Below, in pieces: positions 31,175 to 40,437 of a stretch of DNA of 64,000 bases (position 1 is the first letter of the stretch; each line of letters starts with the position of its first letter). The DNA comes from Treponema sp. (lineage in GTDB: Bacteria > Spirochaetota > Spirochaetia > Treponematales > Treponemataceae): positions 26,094 to 90,093 of the forward strand of contig JAAVAO010000042.1 in NCBI GenBank assembly GCA_014803985.1. Direction: 5' to 3'. The notes beneath the pieces are model-generated. The model ran no database searches. It was not told where the DNA came from and saw only the letters and a list, made by a program, of their open reading frames with translations. Both the position numbers and the translations under genes were made by a program.

Positions 31175-31570
31175 ATGAAGTGCTTGAAAACAATTCTGCG
31201 CTGGCTGCCCGCGCTCTTCATTTTTGGATGCAGTTGGTATCTTTCTTCACAAGAGACCATCGAACATATACCGACCTTTTGGAACGCGGATAAACTGGTG
31301 CATTGCATTTGCTTTGCAGGACTGGCGTTTTGGGTCGCATTCGCCGTGGGAACAAAACCATCCTCGCAGTGGAAAATCGTTTTGCCCGTGATAATCGTTT
31401 CCGTGTGGGGTATTACCGATGAAATCCACCAAAGTTTCACGCCCGGAAGAGAGTCGTCCCTATTTGATTGGTGTGCAGACACCTTGGGCGCAGTCATTGG
31501 CAGCCTCGCATTCTTTTACCTCTGCAAAGGAATTGCCTGGTACAAAAACAAAAAGAATATGCATATATGA
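31175..31570 (+). CDS. VanZ-family membrane protein
   Basis: LSSQETIEHIPTFWNADKLVHCICFAGLAFWVAFAV...GITDEIHQSFTPGRESSLFDWCADTLGAVIG. Confidence 0.88.
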   Translation: MKCLKTILRWLPALFIFGCSWYLSSQETIEHIPTFWNADKLVHCICFAGLAFWVAFAVGTKPSSQWKIVLPVIIVSVWGITDEIHQSFTPGRESSLFDWCADTLGAVIGSLAFFYLCKGIAWYKNKKNMHI

Positions 31571-31739
31571 AAACACTTTTTTAATTGTTTTGTAATTTTT
31601 CGCTATCGTTTTTTTCAGGGCGCATTTTTTGCATACGCAAAAACCATGCTTGCTCGGAGGGTCACCGTCTTGCGCGCCTCCGTTGCCTTGCGGCAGCCGT
31701 TTAGCAGGCACAATTCACCAGCCATTTTCGCTAGCATAC

Positions 31740-31816
31740 AAAACTGGGTAAGCAGGGCACCCCCTGCGCCCGAAAGTCGAGGAATAAAAACGAGAAAACC
31801 AATACATCTTTCGCCA
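31740..31816. repeat. Dispersed intergenic palindromic repeat (CGAAAGTCGAGGAATAAAAA..CTTTCGCC family)
   Basis: aaaactgggtaagcagggcaccccctgcgcccgaaagtcgaggaataaaaacgagaaaaccaatacatctttcgcca; nearly repeated at 34990-35067. Confidence 0.75.
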
Positions 31817-31825
31817 CTCCGCATA

Positions 31826-31908
31826 CATCGCTTTGCTCCGTTTGCACGAAAAGAAATTATGTAAATCATTACTTGCGCGATTTGTGCATCCCTTGCGCAG
31901 ACAACTTA
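31826..31908. repeat. Dispersed intergenic repeat, pair of 28618-28705
   Basis: tcgctttgctccgtttgcacgaaaagaaattatgtaaatcattacttgcgcgatttgtgcatcccttg. Confidence 0.65.
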
Positions 31909-31994
31909 AGCATGTGGCAGGAACTGTTTCAGATAACTTGTAGGTAGAATGACACACCAGTTGCATTCGACCAGTGTGCCGCAGAATTAGTGTG

Positions 31995-32378
31995 TTAAAT
32001 TTTTATATATAATAATGAATCCTCATCATCCTCGCCATATAAATACAGTTCATCCCCATCCTTGTCAATACGTAATGTATAGTTAATGTTATTTGGAATG
32101 TAATCTCCTGATACAGACAGTGAAGATGGTTGTATAATCGTCACTATTCCCATTGTTGTTGGAGAGCCACTATACTTTCCTTTTTCTGCTACAATAGAAC
32201 CTGATTTTAATTCGTATGTGTTATCATTATAAAATATAAAAGAAAATGTATAGGATTCTACATCTTTATACTCTGCCACAACGCTGCGACTTTCTTCTCC
32301 ATCACTGCACGCCGCCAAGCAAACCAACCCAAATACCAACGCGGTCAAAACCACGCCAATTTTTAAAACTTTTTTCAT
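31995..32378 (-). CDS. Small lipoprotein of unknown function
   Basis: RBS AAGGAGAAAC then MKKVLKIGVVLTALVFGLVCLAACSDGEE lipobox. Confidence 0.75.
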   Translation of the reverse strand: MKKVLKIGVVLTALVFGLVCLAACSDGEESRSVVAEYKDVESYTFSFIFYNDNTYELKSGSIVAEKGKYSGSPTTMGIVTIIQPSSLSVSGDYIPNNINYTLRIDKDGDELYLYGEDDEDSLLYIKI

Positions 32379-32467
32379 AAGTTTCTCCTTGATTTTTTGT
32401 TCGCCACTGTTTTTACCACAATGACAATTATAGTTTTCAATTTTACCCAAATGACATAAAATTGTCA

Positions 32468-32482
32468 ATAACCATTGGTTAT
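32468..32482. promoter_or_regulatory. Perfect palindrome in the divergent lipoprotein/XRE intergenic region, candidate operator
   Basis: ATAACCA-T-TGGTTAT; neighbouring TGACA-TAAAAT-TGTCA. Confidence 0.45.
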
Positions 32483-32519
32483 GTAAAATAAAAATCACCA
32501 ATATACTATTTAGGTAAAA

Positions 32520-32822
32520 ATGAACAATTTACAAAAATGTCTTTCTGCCAACATGAAAAAATATCGCAAACTGCGCGACTTTTCTCAAGAAAAACTTGCG
32601 GAACAAGCAGGTGCTTCAGCAAATTATATTGCGCTCATAGAAAGCGGGAAAAATTTTCCATCACTACCAATGATTTGCCAAATTGCTGCCGCGCTTGAAA
32701 TTGACGAACTTGAACTTTTCAATGCAGATGGAATCAAATACGAAAACTTTCAAAAACTCCACAAAGAACTCACCTGCGATATTTTGCACACAATAGACAA
32801 ATATTTTGAAAACTTGCGCTAG
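32520..32822 (+). CDS. XRE-family HTH regulator
   Basis: MKKYRKLRDFSQEKLAEQAGASANYIALIESGKNFPSLPMICQIAAALEI. Confidence 0.9.
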   Translation: MNNLQKCLSANMKKYRKLRDFSQEKLAEQAGASANYIALIESGKNFPSLPMICQIAAALEIDELELFNADGIKYENFQKLHKELTCDILHTIDKYFENLR

Positions 32823-33037
32823 CGTTTTTTGCGTAAACAATTTATTTTGCAAACCCTTCGTTTCTTTTGCATATTATTGCACACGCCCCCCCATACAAAA
32901 AAAACGGAAGCAGAATAAAAACAACTTGCCAAAAATAAAAGATGCACCTCTTGCTTATTAACTATAAAAAATTTTTATTTTGAGATCATGACAGACCGGA
33001 GAATACGCACAAGACACTTCAGAAAACAAAGAGCCTG

Positions 33038-33568
33038 TTATGGATTTTTTATTAATTTTGGATTTGCAGAAAGAATGTCTATATCAGACTTTGAAAAGTC
33101 TGCATCGTGTGTCAACAAAACTAAATTATAAGTTTTGCAAATATCATAAATTATCTTGTCGTTAAAATCCAATGTATCAACAACAAGCATATTTTTAATG
33201 TCTTCCGATGTTCTCTGCGTATCAATTACTTTAAAAGAGGTTAAGATTCTATTTCTTATTATATCAAAAACATCTTTTTGGGCTTGCATTCCATCACAAG
33301 TATTGCGGAAAACTTTAAAATTACTGTTCTTTTTTGCCCGCAAATGCCATTCATACCTCAAAATTCGGTTTATAACTTCTGACAAAACACCTGTATCTAC
33401 CGCCAGTTGATTTTTATGTAAGAGCAGGCTTTTTAAAATTGAAGAATAACTCTTTTCATTTTCAGGAGAAAAAACGGGCCAAAACAAATAAATAACTACA
33501 TTTGCATCAAAAAATATTGTTCTACCAGAAAGAGCAGAAATGTCAGCCTGTTTAAATCGATTTGCCAT
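33038..33568 (-). CDS. PIN-domain nuclease (VapC-like fold)
   Basis: IFFDANVVIYLF, VLSEVINRIL, LDFNDKIIYDICKTYNLVLLTHDADF; all PIN acidic positions apparent; RBS GAGAGGG. Confidence 0.8.
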   Translation of the reverse strand: MANRFKQADISALSGRTIFFDANVVIYLFWPVFSPENEKSYSSILKSLLLHKNQLAVDTGVLSEVINRILRYEWHLRAKKNSNFKVFRNTCDGMQAQKDVFDIIRNRILTSFKVIDTQRTSEDIKNMLVVDTLDFNDKIIYDICKTYNLVLLTHDADFSKSDIDILSANPKLIKNP

Positions 33569-33569
33569 G

Positions 33570-33923
33570 TCATCCCTCTCCAAGGATTTCTTTGACAGAC
33601 TGCTCTATACGTTTTGGATTTTTATAATATAATTTTGCAGTATCAACAACACGTTTTAGCAAAACGGTGTCTGTAGATGTCAAATCTTCAACCTTTAGAA
33701 ATTTTTTAACGTCATTTTCTGAGAAATCTTTATATAACGCTCCAATCGCTGTATTAAGAAAAGCAGATGTCAGCATAGTTATATTTAGAAAAGACAAAAC
33801 AACTGGTTTATTCTGTCGTATAAACTCGCAAATCACATCATAAACTTTTTTCCCGTCATCTGTTTCTACACAAATATCTGTTCCAACAATTTGATACACA
33901 CTTTTCTTTATTGCTTCTGCCAT
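33570..33923 (-). CDS. STAS-like protein (DUF4325-type)
   Basis: Start re-set to MAEAIKKSVYQIVG; KPVVLSFLNITMLTSAFLNTAIGALYKDFSENDVKKFLKV. Confidence 0.7.
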   Translation of the reverse strand: MAEAIKKSVYQIVGTDICVETDDGKKVYDVICEFIRQNKPVVLSFLNITMLTSAFLNTAIGALYKDFSENDVKKFLKVEDLTSTDTVLLKRVVDTAKLYYKNPKRIEQSVKEILGEG

Positions 33924-33933
33924 ACATATCCTC

Positions 33934-34794
33934 TCAAAATATATCATCCGCACTATATTCTTCAGATGAAAGTCGATATAAATTGCTATCATCCGTCCTA
34001 AACTTCATATTTACAATAGTTCCTGGAAAAGGAGCTTTCAAAAAACTCATAGTTTCTGTCTTGCTTTGTTCATAATAGCCGTCATCGCTTATAATTTGGA
34101 ATGCACCATTATTTAGTTTAATGAATTCTGTCAGCAATGCCAATCCAAGCCCTCCAGAAACATCTATTTTAGTTGTATTTCCATCTATCAACGCCCATTT
34201 TATTGCTTGCAGTGATGTCAGAGTGCTGTTAAATCGAGTATTTAAAAGTTTTTTAAAGCCAAGCCCCATATCAACAATGGTAAATTCGATTATATGTTTA
34301 TTTGGAAAAAATTGTCCACATGTATAAATATAGTCTGTGTTACTATGAATTTGAGCATTTACAAATATTTCATAAATTGATTCAGCAATCTTTTTCTTAA
34401 GTTCATCTGTCATAGACGGCAGCGCAGAACGAGAAAGCAATTCTTTCATAACATAAGAATTAAAATACCTACTCTCCGCTGGTTTTAATTTCAAATATTT
34501 TATAGTTGTATTATTTATATCTTGATATGCGTTATAGCCGTAATTCGCAAGAAAATTATTCCTCTGTAAAACTGAAAGAATATCACGATTTTTTGATGTC
34601 ACAGAAATTTCGTTTGTAGAAGATAGGCTGTCAAGAATTCCCCCTAAAACTGCACACATATTTGCCCCGAACCAATTTTCAAGACGTATGTGTATGTTTT
34701 CAAAATTGGAATTTTGCAAATCATTATATAACTGTACAAATCTATTATAGCAAGATATACTTGTATCTATATTTGACAGGATAAATTCTTTCAT
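33934..34794 (-). CDS. GHKL/HATPase-domain ATP-binding protein
   Basis: N box KIAESIYEIFVNAQIHS, G1 TIVDMGLGF, G2 DVSGGLGLALLTEFI. Confidence 0.78.
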   Translation of the reverse strand: MKEFILSNIDTSISCYNRFVQLYNDLQNSNFENIHIRLENWFGANMCAVLGGILDSLSSTNEISVTSKNRDILSVLQRNNFLANYGYNAYQDINNTTIKYLKLKPAESRYFNSYVMKELLSRSALPSMTDELKKKIAESIYEIFVNAQIHSNTDYIYTCGQFFPNKHIIEFTIVDMGLGFKKLLNTRFNSTLTSLQAIKWALIDGNTTKIDVSGGLGLALLTEFIKLNNGAFQIISDDGYYEQSKTETMSFLKAPFPGTIVNMKFRTDDSNLYRLSSEEYSADDIF

Positions 34795-34989
34795 ACTTCT
34801 TTATCGGAAAAACGACACCTTTTGTTTACTCACAAAGAAACAAAATTCCAACCATACTTTTCATTGCAATTTACCCAAATGCATACAACAAAAACAATCC
34901 ATAGCCCTACTCGTTATTGCCCTAATCCATGAAATGTCAGCAGAAACATGCTAACCCATTTTGCGTAAAACCGAGCAGTGCGAGGTAGC

Positions 34990-35067
34990 AAAACTGGGTT
35001 AGCAGGGCAACCCCTGCGCCCGAAAGTCGAGGAATAAAAACTGAAAAATCGATGCAGCTTTCGCCGT
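34990..35067. repeat. Dispersed intergenic palindromic repeat copy
   Basis: aaaactgggttagcagggcaacccctgcgcccgaaagtcgaggaataaaaactgaaaaatcgatgcagctttcgcc. Confidence 0.75.
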
Positions 35068-35124
35068 GTATTTGCCGCCATTTTACAATTGACGACAAGA
35101 AAATCTTTTGATAAAATTCAATGT

Positions 35125-37044
35125 ATGTGTAATTCAATTTGGCTTAAAAGTATTTATAGCGATGGGTCTCGTTATTTTGTTTCAAATCCACTGCCCAAAA
35201 CTGGCGATAAGATTGTGATTGCCGTTCAGATGATTGAAAATCCTGAAGTGCAAAAAGTTTCATTTCTCGCAAAATTTAACGGAGTGTCTCACCCGAAAGA
35301 AATGAAGAAAGTGGATGTAAAAAATGGTCTTGCCCGCTATGAAATTGAAGTGCTTGTTTTTGAATCAGAACTTGACTATCACTTTGTTATTGCAACAAAC
35401 TCTTGTGTTTACTACTATGATGAAGGGGGCGTAAAAACCTATCTTCCCGATGAATCACGCGCTTTTCGTCTCCTTGTAAATTACACACAACCCGAATGGG
35501 TAAAGAACGCTGTATTTTATCAGATTTTCCCAGATAGATTTTTCAACGGAAATCCAAACAATGATGTAAAGGATGGAGAATATATATTTGACGGATTTGA
35601 AAGCCAGCATATCGCCGACTGGAATTCCGCCCCAAAAGAATACAGCGAAGCACATTGCCTTGACTTCTACGGCGGAGATCTTGAGGGAATAAAACAAAAA
35701 ATCCCCTACTTCAAAAAACTTGGCATTACCGCGCTCTATCTAAACCCGATTTTCTATGCAGCCACGGTGCACAAATATGATTGCCTTGACTATTTCCATG
35801 TTGACCCGCATTTTGGCGGAGATGAAGCACTCTCGGACTTGACAAAAGAACTTCATAAGAACGGCATAAAGATAATTCTCGACGTTTCAATAAACCATAC
35901 AGGAATTGCAAACCGCTGGTTCAACCGCGATGGAACATTTTTTCCAAAAACAGAGGGGGCGTACAATAATCCCCAAAGCACTGAACGAGAATTTTATTTT
36001 TTTGACAAAAACGGATCATACAAGTCTTGGTTTGACGTGAAAACGCTCCCAACTTTAAATTACACTTCCGAAAAACTGTGTAACCGTCTGTTCAATGATG
36101 ATGACTCGCTTGTGAAAAAATGGCTGAAAGCCCCCTATTCCACCGACGGCTGGAGATTCGATGTGGCAGACACCATGGCGAGAAACAACGAAATTCAATT
36201 GCACCATACAATTTGGCCTAAAATCCGCAAAGCAATAAAGGAAACAAACAAAGACGCATATATTCTCGCAGAAGACTGGAGCGACTGCACCGAATTCTTA
36301 AACGGCAACGAATGGGATGCCACTATGAATTATTTTTCATCGTGCCGTCCAATAAGACAGTTTTACGGAGAAACCGATTTTCATCTCGCGCCAGCAATGG
36401 GAGAAGCCGCGAAAAACTACAAAATGACGGCAAAGGATTTATCCGCACGAATCACTGCTTTTTTAACGCGCCTGCCGTTTCAAGTGCGCCAAGTCCAGTT
36501 CAATTTAATTGACAGTCACGATGTTCCGCGCTTCCATAACAATCCCGCCATATCAAAAGAAGCAGTGCAAGGCGCACTCATACTGCTCTTCACCCTTCCT
36601 GGCTGCACAAATATGTATTATGGAGATGAAGTGGAAATTGATGGTCGCATAGAAACGATAGAGGGATGCCGCTATCCTATGCCCTGGAACAAGGACAGAG
36701 AAAAAACAGATGCCTACAAACTGTACTCAATGCTGATAAAAATAAAGACGACAGAAGAAGCATTTAAAGACGGCGGATTTATAGTCTTAAGCGACAGCGA
36801 CTATGTTTTTGCATTTGCACGATTCACCCCCACTGAAGTTTTTATTTCTATCGCTTCAAACGACACTGAAAAAAGAACGTTAGAAATGCCCATTGCAATT
36901 TTCGGAGAATCTTTTAAAACCGCCCAACTTTCAAAAACAGATGCATTGGGTCAAAAAATAATCGTCGAAAACAAAAATGGCATTTTAAAGGTATCCGTTC
37001 CACAAGGGGCATCGTTCTTGATAAGAATTTCACAGGGATTGTAG
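35125..37044 (+). CDS. GH13 alpha-glucosidase / neopullulanase-type maltodextrin hydrolase
   Basis: FYQIFPDRFFNG, ALYLNPIF, HKYDCLDYFHVDPHFGGDEAL, GWRFDVADTM, LAEDWSD, LIDSHDVPRF. Confidence 0.9.
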   Translation: MCNSIWLKSIYSDGSRYFVSNPLPKTGDKIVIAVQMIENPEVQKVSFLAKFNGVSHPKEMKKVDVKNGLARYEIEVLVFESELDYHFVIATNSCVYYYDEGGVKTYLPDESRAFRLLVNYTQPEWVKNAVFYQIFPDRFFNGNPNNDVKDGEYIFDGFESQHIADWNSAPKEYSEAHCLDFYGGDLEGIKQKIPYFKKLGITALYLNPIFYAATVHKYDCLDYFHVDPHFGGDEALSDLTKELHKNGIKIILDVSINHTGIANRWFNRDGTFFPKTEGAYNNPQSTEREFYFFDKNGSYKSWFDVKTLPTLNYTSEKLCNRLFNDDDSLVKKWLKAPYSTDGWRFDVADTMARNNEIQLHHTIWPKIRKAIKETNKDAYILAEDWSDCTEFLNGNEWDATMNYFSSCRPIRQFYGETDFHLAPAMGEAAKNYKMTAKDLSARITAFLTRLPFQVRQVQFNLIDSHDVPRFHNNPAISKEAVQGALILLFTLPGCTNMYYGDEVEIDGRIETIEGCRYPMPWNKDREKTDAYKLYSMLIKIKTTEEAFKDGGFIVLSDSDYVFAFARFTPTEVFISIASNDTEKRTLEMPIAIFGESFKTAQLSKTDALGQKIIVENKNGILKVSVPQGASFLIRISQGL

Positions 37045-37059
37045 GGCTAGAAAGGGCAA

Positions 37060-37200
37060 AAGAAGGGAAATGCGTTAGGGTATGGAGCGGTGCGAGGAGC
37101 AAAGCGACGACGCAGGACCGCCGAATGGCGGGACCGAGCGGATAGCGGGCCGCGGAACACCCGACCGACCGCAAAGCGGACGGGAACGCCCTACTATGAT
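37060..37200. repeat. GC-rich intergenic repeat-like element
   Basis: gcgttagggtatggagcggtgcgaggagcaaagcgacgacgcaggaccgccgaatggcgggaccgagcggatagcgggccgcgg...; strongly GC-rich with short inverted repeats. Confidence 0.5.
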
Positions 37201-37275
37201 ATACGGTTTTCAAAAACGTTACCAATTAAAAAAACAAAAAACACGCTTTTCTATCTCGGTTGTTGATTTTTACGA

Positions 37276-38889
37276 TCAATATCCAATGGCATCAAGACGC
37301 GCTTCTTCCTCAACCAAACTTTGCTCTGTTGGAAGCCAATTGTATTTTTCTCGCAAGGACTGGATTGCAGTGATTTCATCTCCCGGAGTTTTTTCAAGCG
37401 CCTCCTTATAATCAAGGCTAAAGGGCAACGGGCTTATTGTTTCAATCGACAACAAAGTCTCCTTTAATTCCACAATCTGCCACTTATTGCCTGAATAACT
37501 CAAGCAAACTGCCGTTTTAAACCGTTCAATAACAAGATTCATATCAACTGTATGCACTAAAAAATACAGCACGGTATGCTCTGTCTTGGAAAAATCGTTC
37601 AATCGTTCGCCATTTTCAACGCGCACGGGGGGCTTGTGCTTTTTTGCAGTTGGAACAGCCTCATTTAAAGTGGACGGGTCGCCGTCAATCGTAAAATTAG
37701 TAAGACCATACACAGTGTGAGAGTAAGACTTTGTTGAATCAGGTTCAAAGAACATCCAATTTTCAGGTGTGGACATGCCAGAATCAAAATTATACGCCCC
37801 TCTCAACTGGGTAGTAACAAAAATCTGCGGCACTTTTGAAATATACCCTTGCGCTTGTGGACAGGGCTTTGCCGCGGCAAGCATCAAATCCGTGTCCATT
37901 TTGTGAATGCCCTGATAAAACACTTTTACCGTTTCAACGGAATTCAACCCCACAACGGTCGGTCTTCTTCCAGTTTCAAGGACAACTAAAAATGCAACAA
38001 AAAACAGTATGACAAACGTTGCAATCCCCAAAAAGACAGAACCGTGCCACTTATTAAATGCCAGTTTTCTTTGGACTTTCTTTTCCTGCCGTTTTTTAAA
38101 TGCCTCTCCCGCCTTTTTAAATTCGTCATTTGGAATCTTATTCCTTCGATTTTCGGGAAAAAACAACTCATTTTTTAAAGCCTCAATCGGAAAATCACGC
38201 CCTGTGTCCTTTGCACAAAGCCCTGTGTCAACATAGACTGCGAGCATAGAGTCAACTCCGTTCACGCACAGTTCAAGCGGCATAAAATTCTTGTAGGCAA
38301 TTGCAATGCTTTTATCCTCGTCAGAAGGCGGAAACGGAAGCTCTTTTGTGAGGGCAAAATACGCATAAACCGCACGAGAAAAGCACATTGCACCACTTCC
38401 CGTCAACGCAGAATCTATCCACGGCTCTAATATGAGACTTACATCTTCCTTTCCAAGATTTGCACATGACAAATTAAACGGTTTTTGAGGGACAAAAAGA
38501 AGTTTTTCCCCGCCATAGACAACAGCACTCGGTCCTGAACAAGGCAAATTGACATTCTGTTGAAGCGCACACGTATATGCCTGGCAAACGGCAAAAAGTG
38601 CATTGCACATATCTTCATTTGAAAAATGATTGTCCGGCATAGAGGCAATTGGACATCCAAAAAATCCCTCGCCCGTAAAAAAAACTTCGTCACCGATTGT
38701 TTTTGTCCCTGAAAACGACCACAATGAAAATTTTGAAAAGTCGCCGTTTTCATCCTTTTCAACAATAAAACCAGTTTCAGAGAGAAGATTTGAAAATTTT
38801 GTTTTTCCGAATAACTCCTCTGTCAAAGAGGAGTTAAGCATAACTATTCCGCCGTCTGCGCCTTCATCAACGCTAAGAATTGTTTTCAT
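37276..38889 (-). CDS. Conserved-looking membrane protein of unknown function
   Basis: 537 aa ORF with central TM helix (GSVFLGIATFVILFFVAFLVVLETG). Confidence 0.6.
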   Translation of the reverse strand: MKTILSVDEGADGGIVMLNSSLTEELFGKTKFSNLLSETGFIVEKDENGDFSKFSLWSFSGTKTIGDEVFFTGEGFFGCPIASMPDNHFSNEDMCNALFAVCQAYTCALQQNVNLPCSGPSAVVYGGEKLLFVPQKPFNLSCANLGKEDVSLILEPWIDSALTGSGAMCFSRAVYAYFALTKELPFPPSDEDKSIAIAYKNFMPLELCVNGVDSMLAVYVDTGLCAKDTGRDFPIEALKNELFFPENRRNKIPNDEFKKAGEAFKKRQEKKVQRKLAFNKWHGSVFLGIATFVILFFVAFLVVLETGRRPTVVGLNSVETVKVFYQGIHKMDTDLMLAAAKPCPQAQGYISKVPQIFVTTQLRGAYNFDSGMSTPENWMFFEPDSTKSYSHTVYGLTNFTIDGDPSTLNEAVPTAKKHKPPVRVENGERLNDFSKTEHTVLYFLVHTVDMNLVIERFKTAVCLSYSGNKWQIVELKETLLSIETISPLPFSLDYKEALEKTPGDEITAIQSLREKYNWLPTEQSLVEEEARLDAIGY

Positions 38890-38896
38890 AAAACTA

Positions 38897-39655
38897 TTAT
38901 AGCACGGCTTTTAAAAACTTTTGAAGTCTTTCAGTCTTTGGAGCGGAGAAAATTTGTTCAGGAGAGCCCTCTTCCATAATAATTCCGTCTTCCATAAAAA
39001 CAACTCTGTCAGCAACCTCACGTGCAAATCCCATCTCGTGCGTCACCACAACCATAGTCATTCCATCCTGAGCGAGTTTTTTCATAACGGAAAGAACTTC
39101 TCCCACTAACTCTGGATCAAGAGCGCTTGTCGGTTCGTCAAAAAGCATAATTGTAGGATTCATAGCCAAAGCACGAGCAATCGCGACTCGCTGCTGTTGA
39201 CCGCCAGAAAGTTTGAGCGGATATTCATTCACTTTATCACCAAGACCAACAGCGGTAAGAAGCTCTATTCCGCGAGCGGCAGCCTCTTCCTTTGATTTTT
39301 TTCGCACATTCATTGGTGCAATCATAGTGTTTTCAAGCGCAGTTTTATGCGGAAAAAGATTAAAACGCTGAAAAACCATTCCAACGTCAAGCAAAATCTC
39401 GCGCCGCTCTTTTGAAGAAATATGAAGTTTTCTCTCTCCATTTTCTTTGTGAGCCAAAAGTTTTTCCTCAATATAGATTTTTCCGTGGTCAATATGCTCA
39501 AGATGATTTAAAGTTCTCAAAAAGGTGGACTTACCCGCTCCGCTCGGTCCGATTATACAAACAACTTCCTTTTCCTCAACAGAAAGGGAGACTCCTTTTA
39601 AAACATTCAGTTTTCCGAATGAATTTTTGACATCTTCAGTTCTAATCATACTCAT
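38897..39655 (-). CDS. glnQ: Polar amino-acid ABC transporter ATP-binding protein
   Basis: [60 protein letters not shown]. Confidence 0.92.
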   Translation of the reverse strand: MSMIRTEDVKNSFGKLNVLKGVSLSVEEKEVVCIIGPSGAGKSTFLRTLNHLEHIDHGKIYIEEKLLAHKENGERKLHISSKERREILLDVGMVFQRFNLFPHKTALENTMIAPMNVRKKSKEEAAARGIELLTAVGLGDKVNEYPLKLSGGQQQRVAIARALAMNPTIMLFDEPTSALDPELVGEVLSVMKKLAQDGMTMVVVTHEMGFAREVADRVVFMEDGIIMEEGSPEQIFSAPKTERLQKFLKAVL

Positions 39656-39671
39656 AAAACACCTCGCCTAC

Positions 39672-40322
39672 TCATTCATAAACGGAATGCTTCTTTTCCA
39701 TAAGATGGAACACAAGAGTAAAAATAGCAGTGATAATCAAATAGAGAATCATAGCGGGAATATAGACAAGAGAACTCGCTGTTGACGACTGAATGCTTCG
39801 TGTAACTTTCGTTATATCGGCAAGCGCAATCAATGAAACCAAGGAGGCATCCTTTAATATCATAATAAATTCGTTTCCAACTGGAGGAATCAAGCGACGA
39901 ATTGACTGGGGAATAATTATCAAGCGCATTGTTTGAAAATAACTCATTCCCAACGCCTTGCTCGCCTCAAACTGCCCCTTGTCAATGGATTGCAGCGCCG
40001 CACGGATTATTTCCGTTAAATATGCCGCAGTGTTAAGCGAAAAAGCAATCCACGCCGCAAAAAATCTGTTGTTTATTGTGAGGGAGCGGCTTATCATTGG
40101 AAGACCAAAATACACAAAATATAATTGCATTAAAAGCGGCGTACCCCGAAAGAAAAACACATAGGAGCGGCAAAGAAACGCAAGAAATTTGGACTTCGAT
40201 AATTCACCAAATGCAAGAAACAAACTGATCACCAACCCCGCCGAAACGGAGCATAGCGTCAATAAAATCGTGATTTTTGCTCCGCCCAAAAGTTGTGGAA
40301 TCCAACTCAAAATTTTTTGCAT
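39672..40322 (-). CDS. Polar amino-acid ABC transporter permease
   Basis: FFFRGTPLLMQLYFVYFGLP, EIIRAALQSIDKGQFEASKALGMSYFQTMRLIIIPQSIRRLIPPVGNEFI. Confidence 0.92.
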   Translation of the reverse strand: MQKILSWIPQLLGGAKITILLTLCSVSAGLVISLFLAFGELSKSKFLAFLCRSYVFFFRGTPLLMQLYFVYFGLPMISRSLTINNRFFAAWIAFSLNTAAYLTEIIRAALQSIDKGQFEASKALGMSYFQTMRLIIIPQSIRRLIPPVGNEFIMILKDASLVSLIALADITKVTRSIQSSTASSLVYIPAMILYLIITAIFTLVFHLMEKKHSVYE

Positions 40323-40437
40323 TTTTCCCGCCTATGCATTTTATTAGGATAGTATTTTTTCAACAACACACAATTCAAAGCAATCCACAGTGCATAGTAG
40401 ATTGCTTCGTTTGTATGAAAACACAGTGTGCGTTATT

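Noticed and set aside
32886-32892. C(7) tract as another phase-variation switch
   Set aside because: Only 7 C, in an intergenic gap downstream of the XRE gene and not near a promoter or reading-frame start that I can support.
37082-37411. 109-aa plus-strand ORF MERCEEQSDDAGPPNGGTERIAGRG...
   Set aside because: Translates the GC-rich intergenic repeat and then antisense to the next gene; typical spurious repeat ORF.
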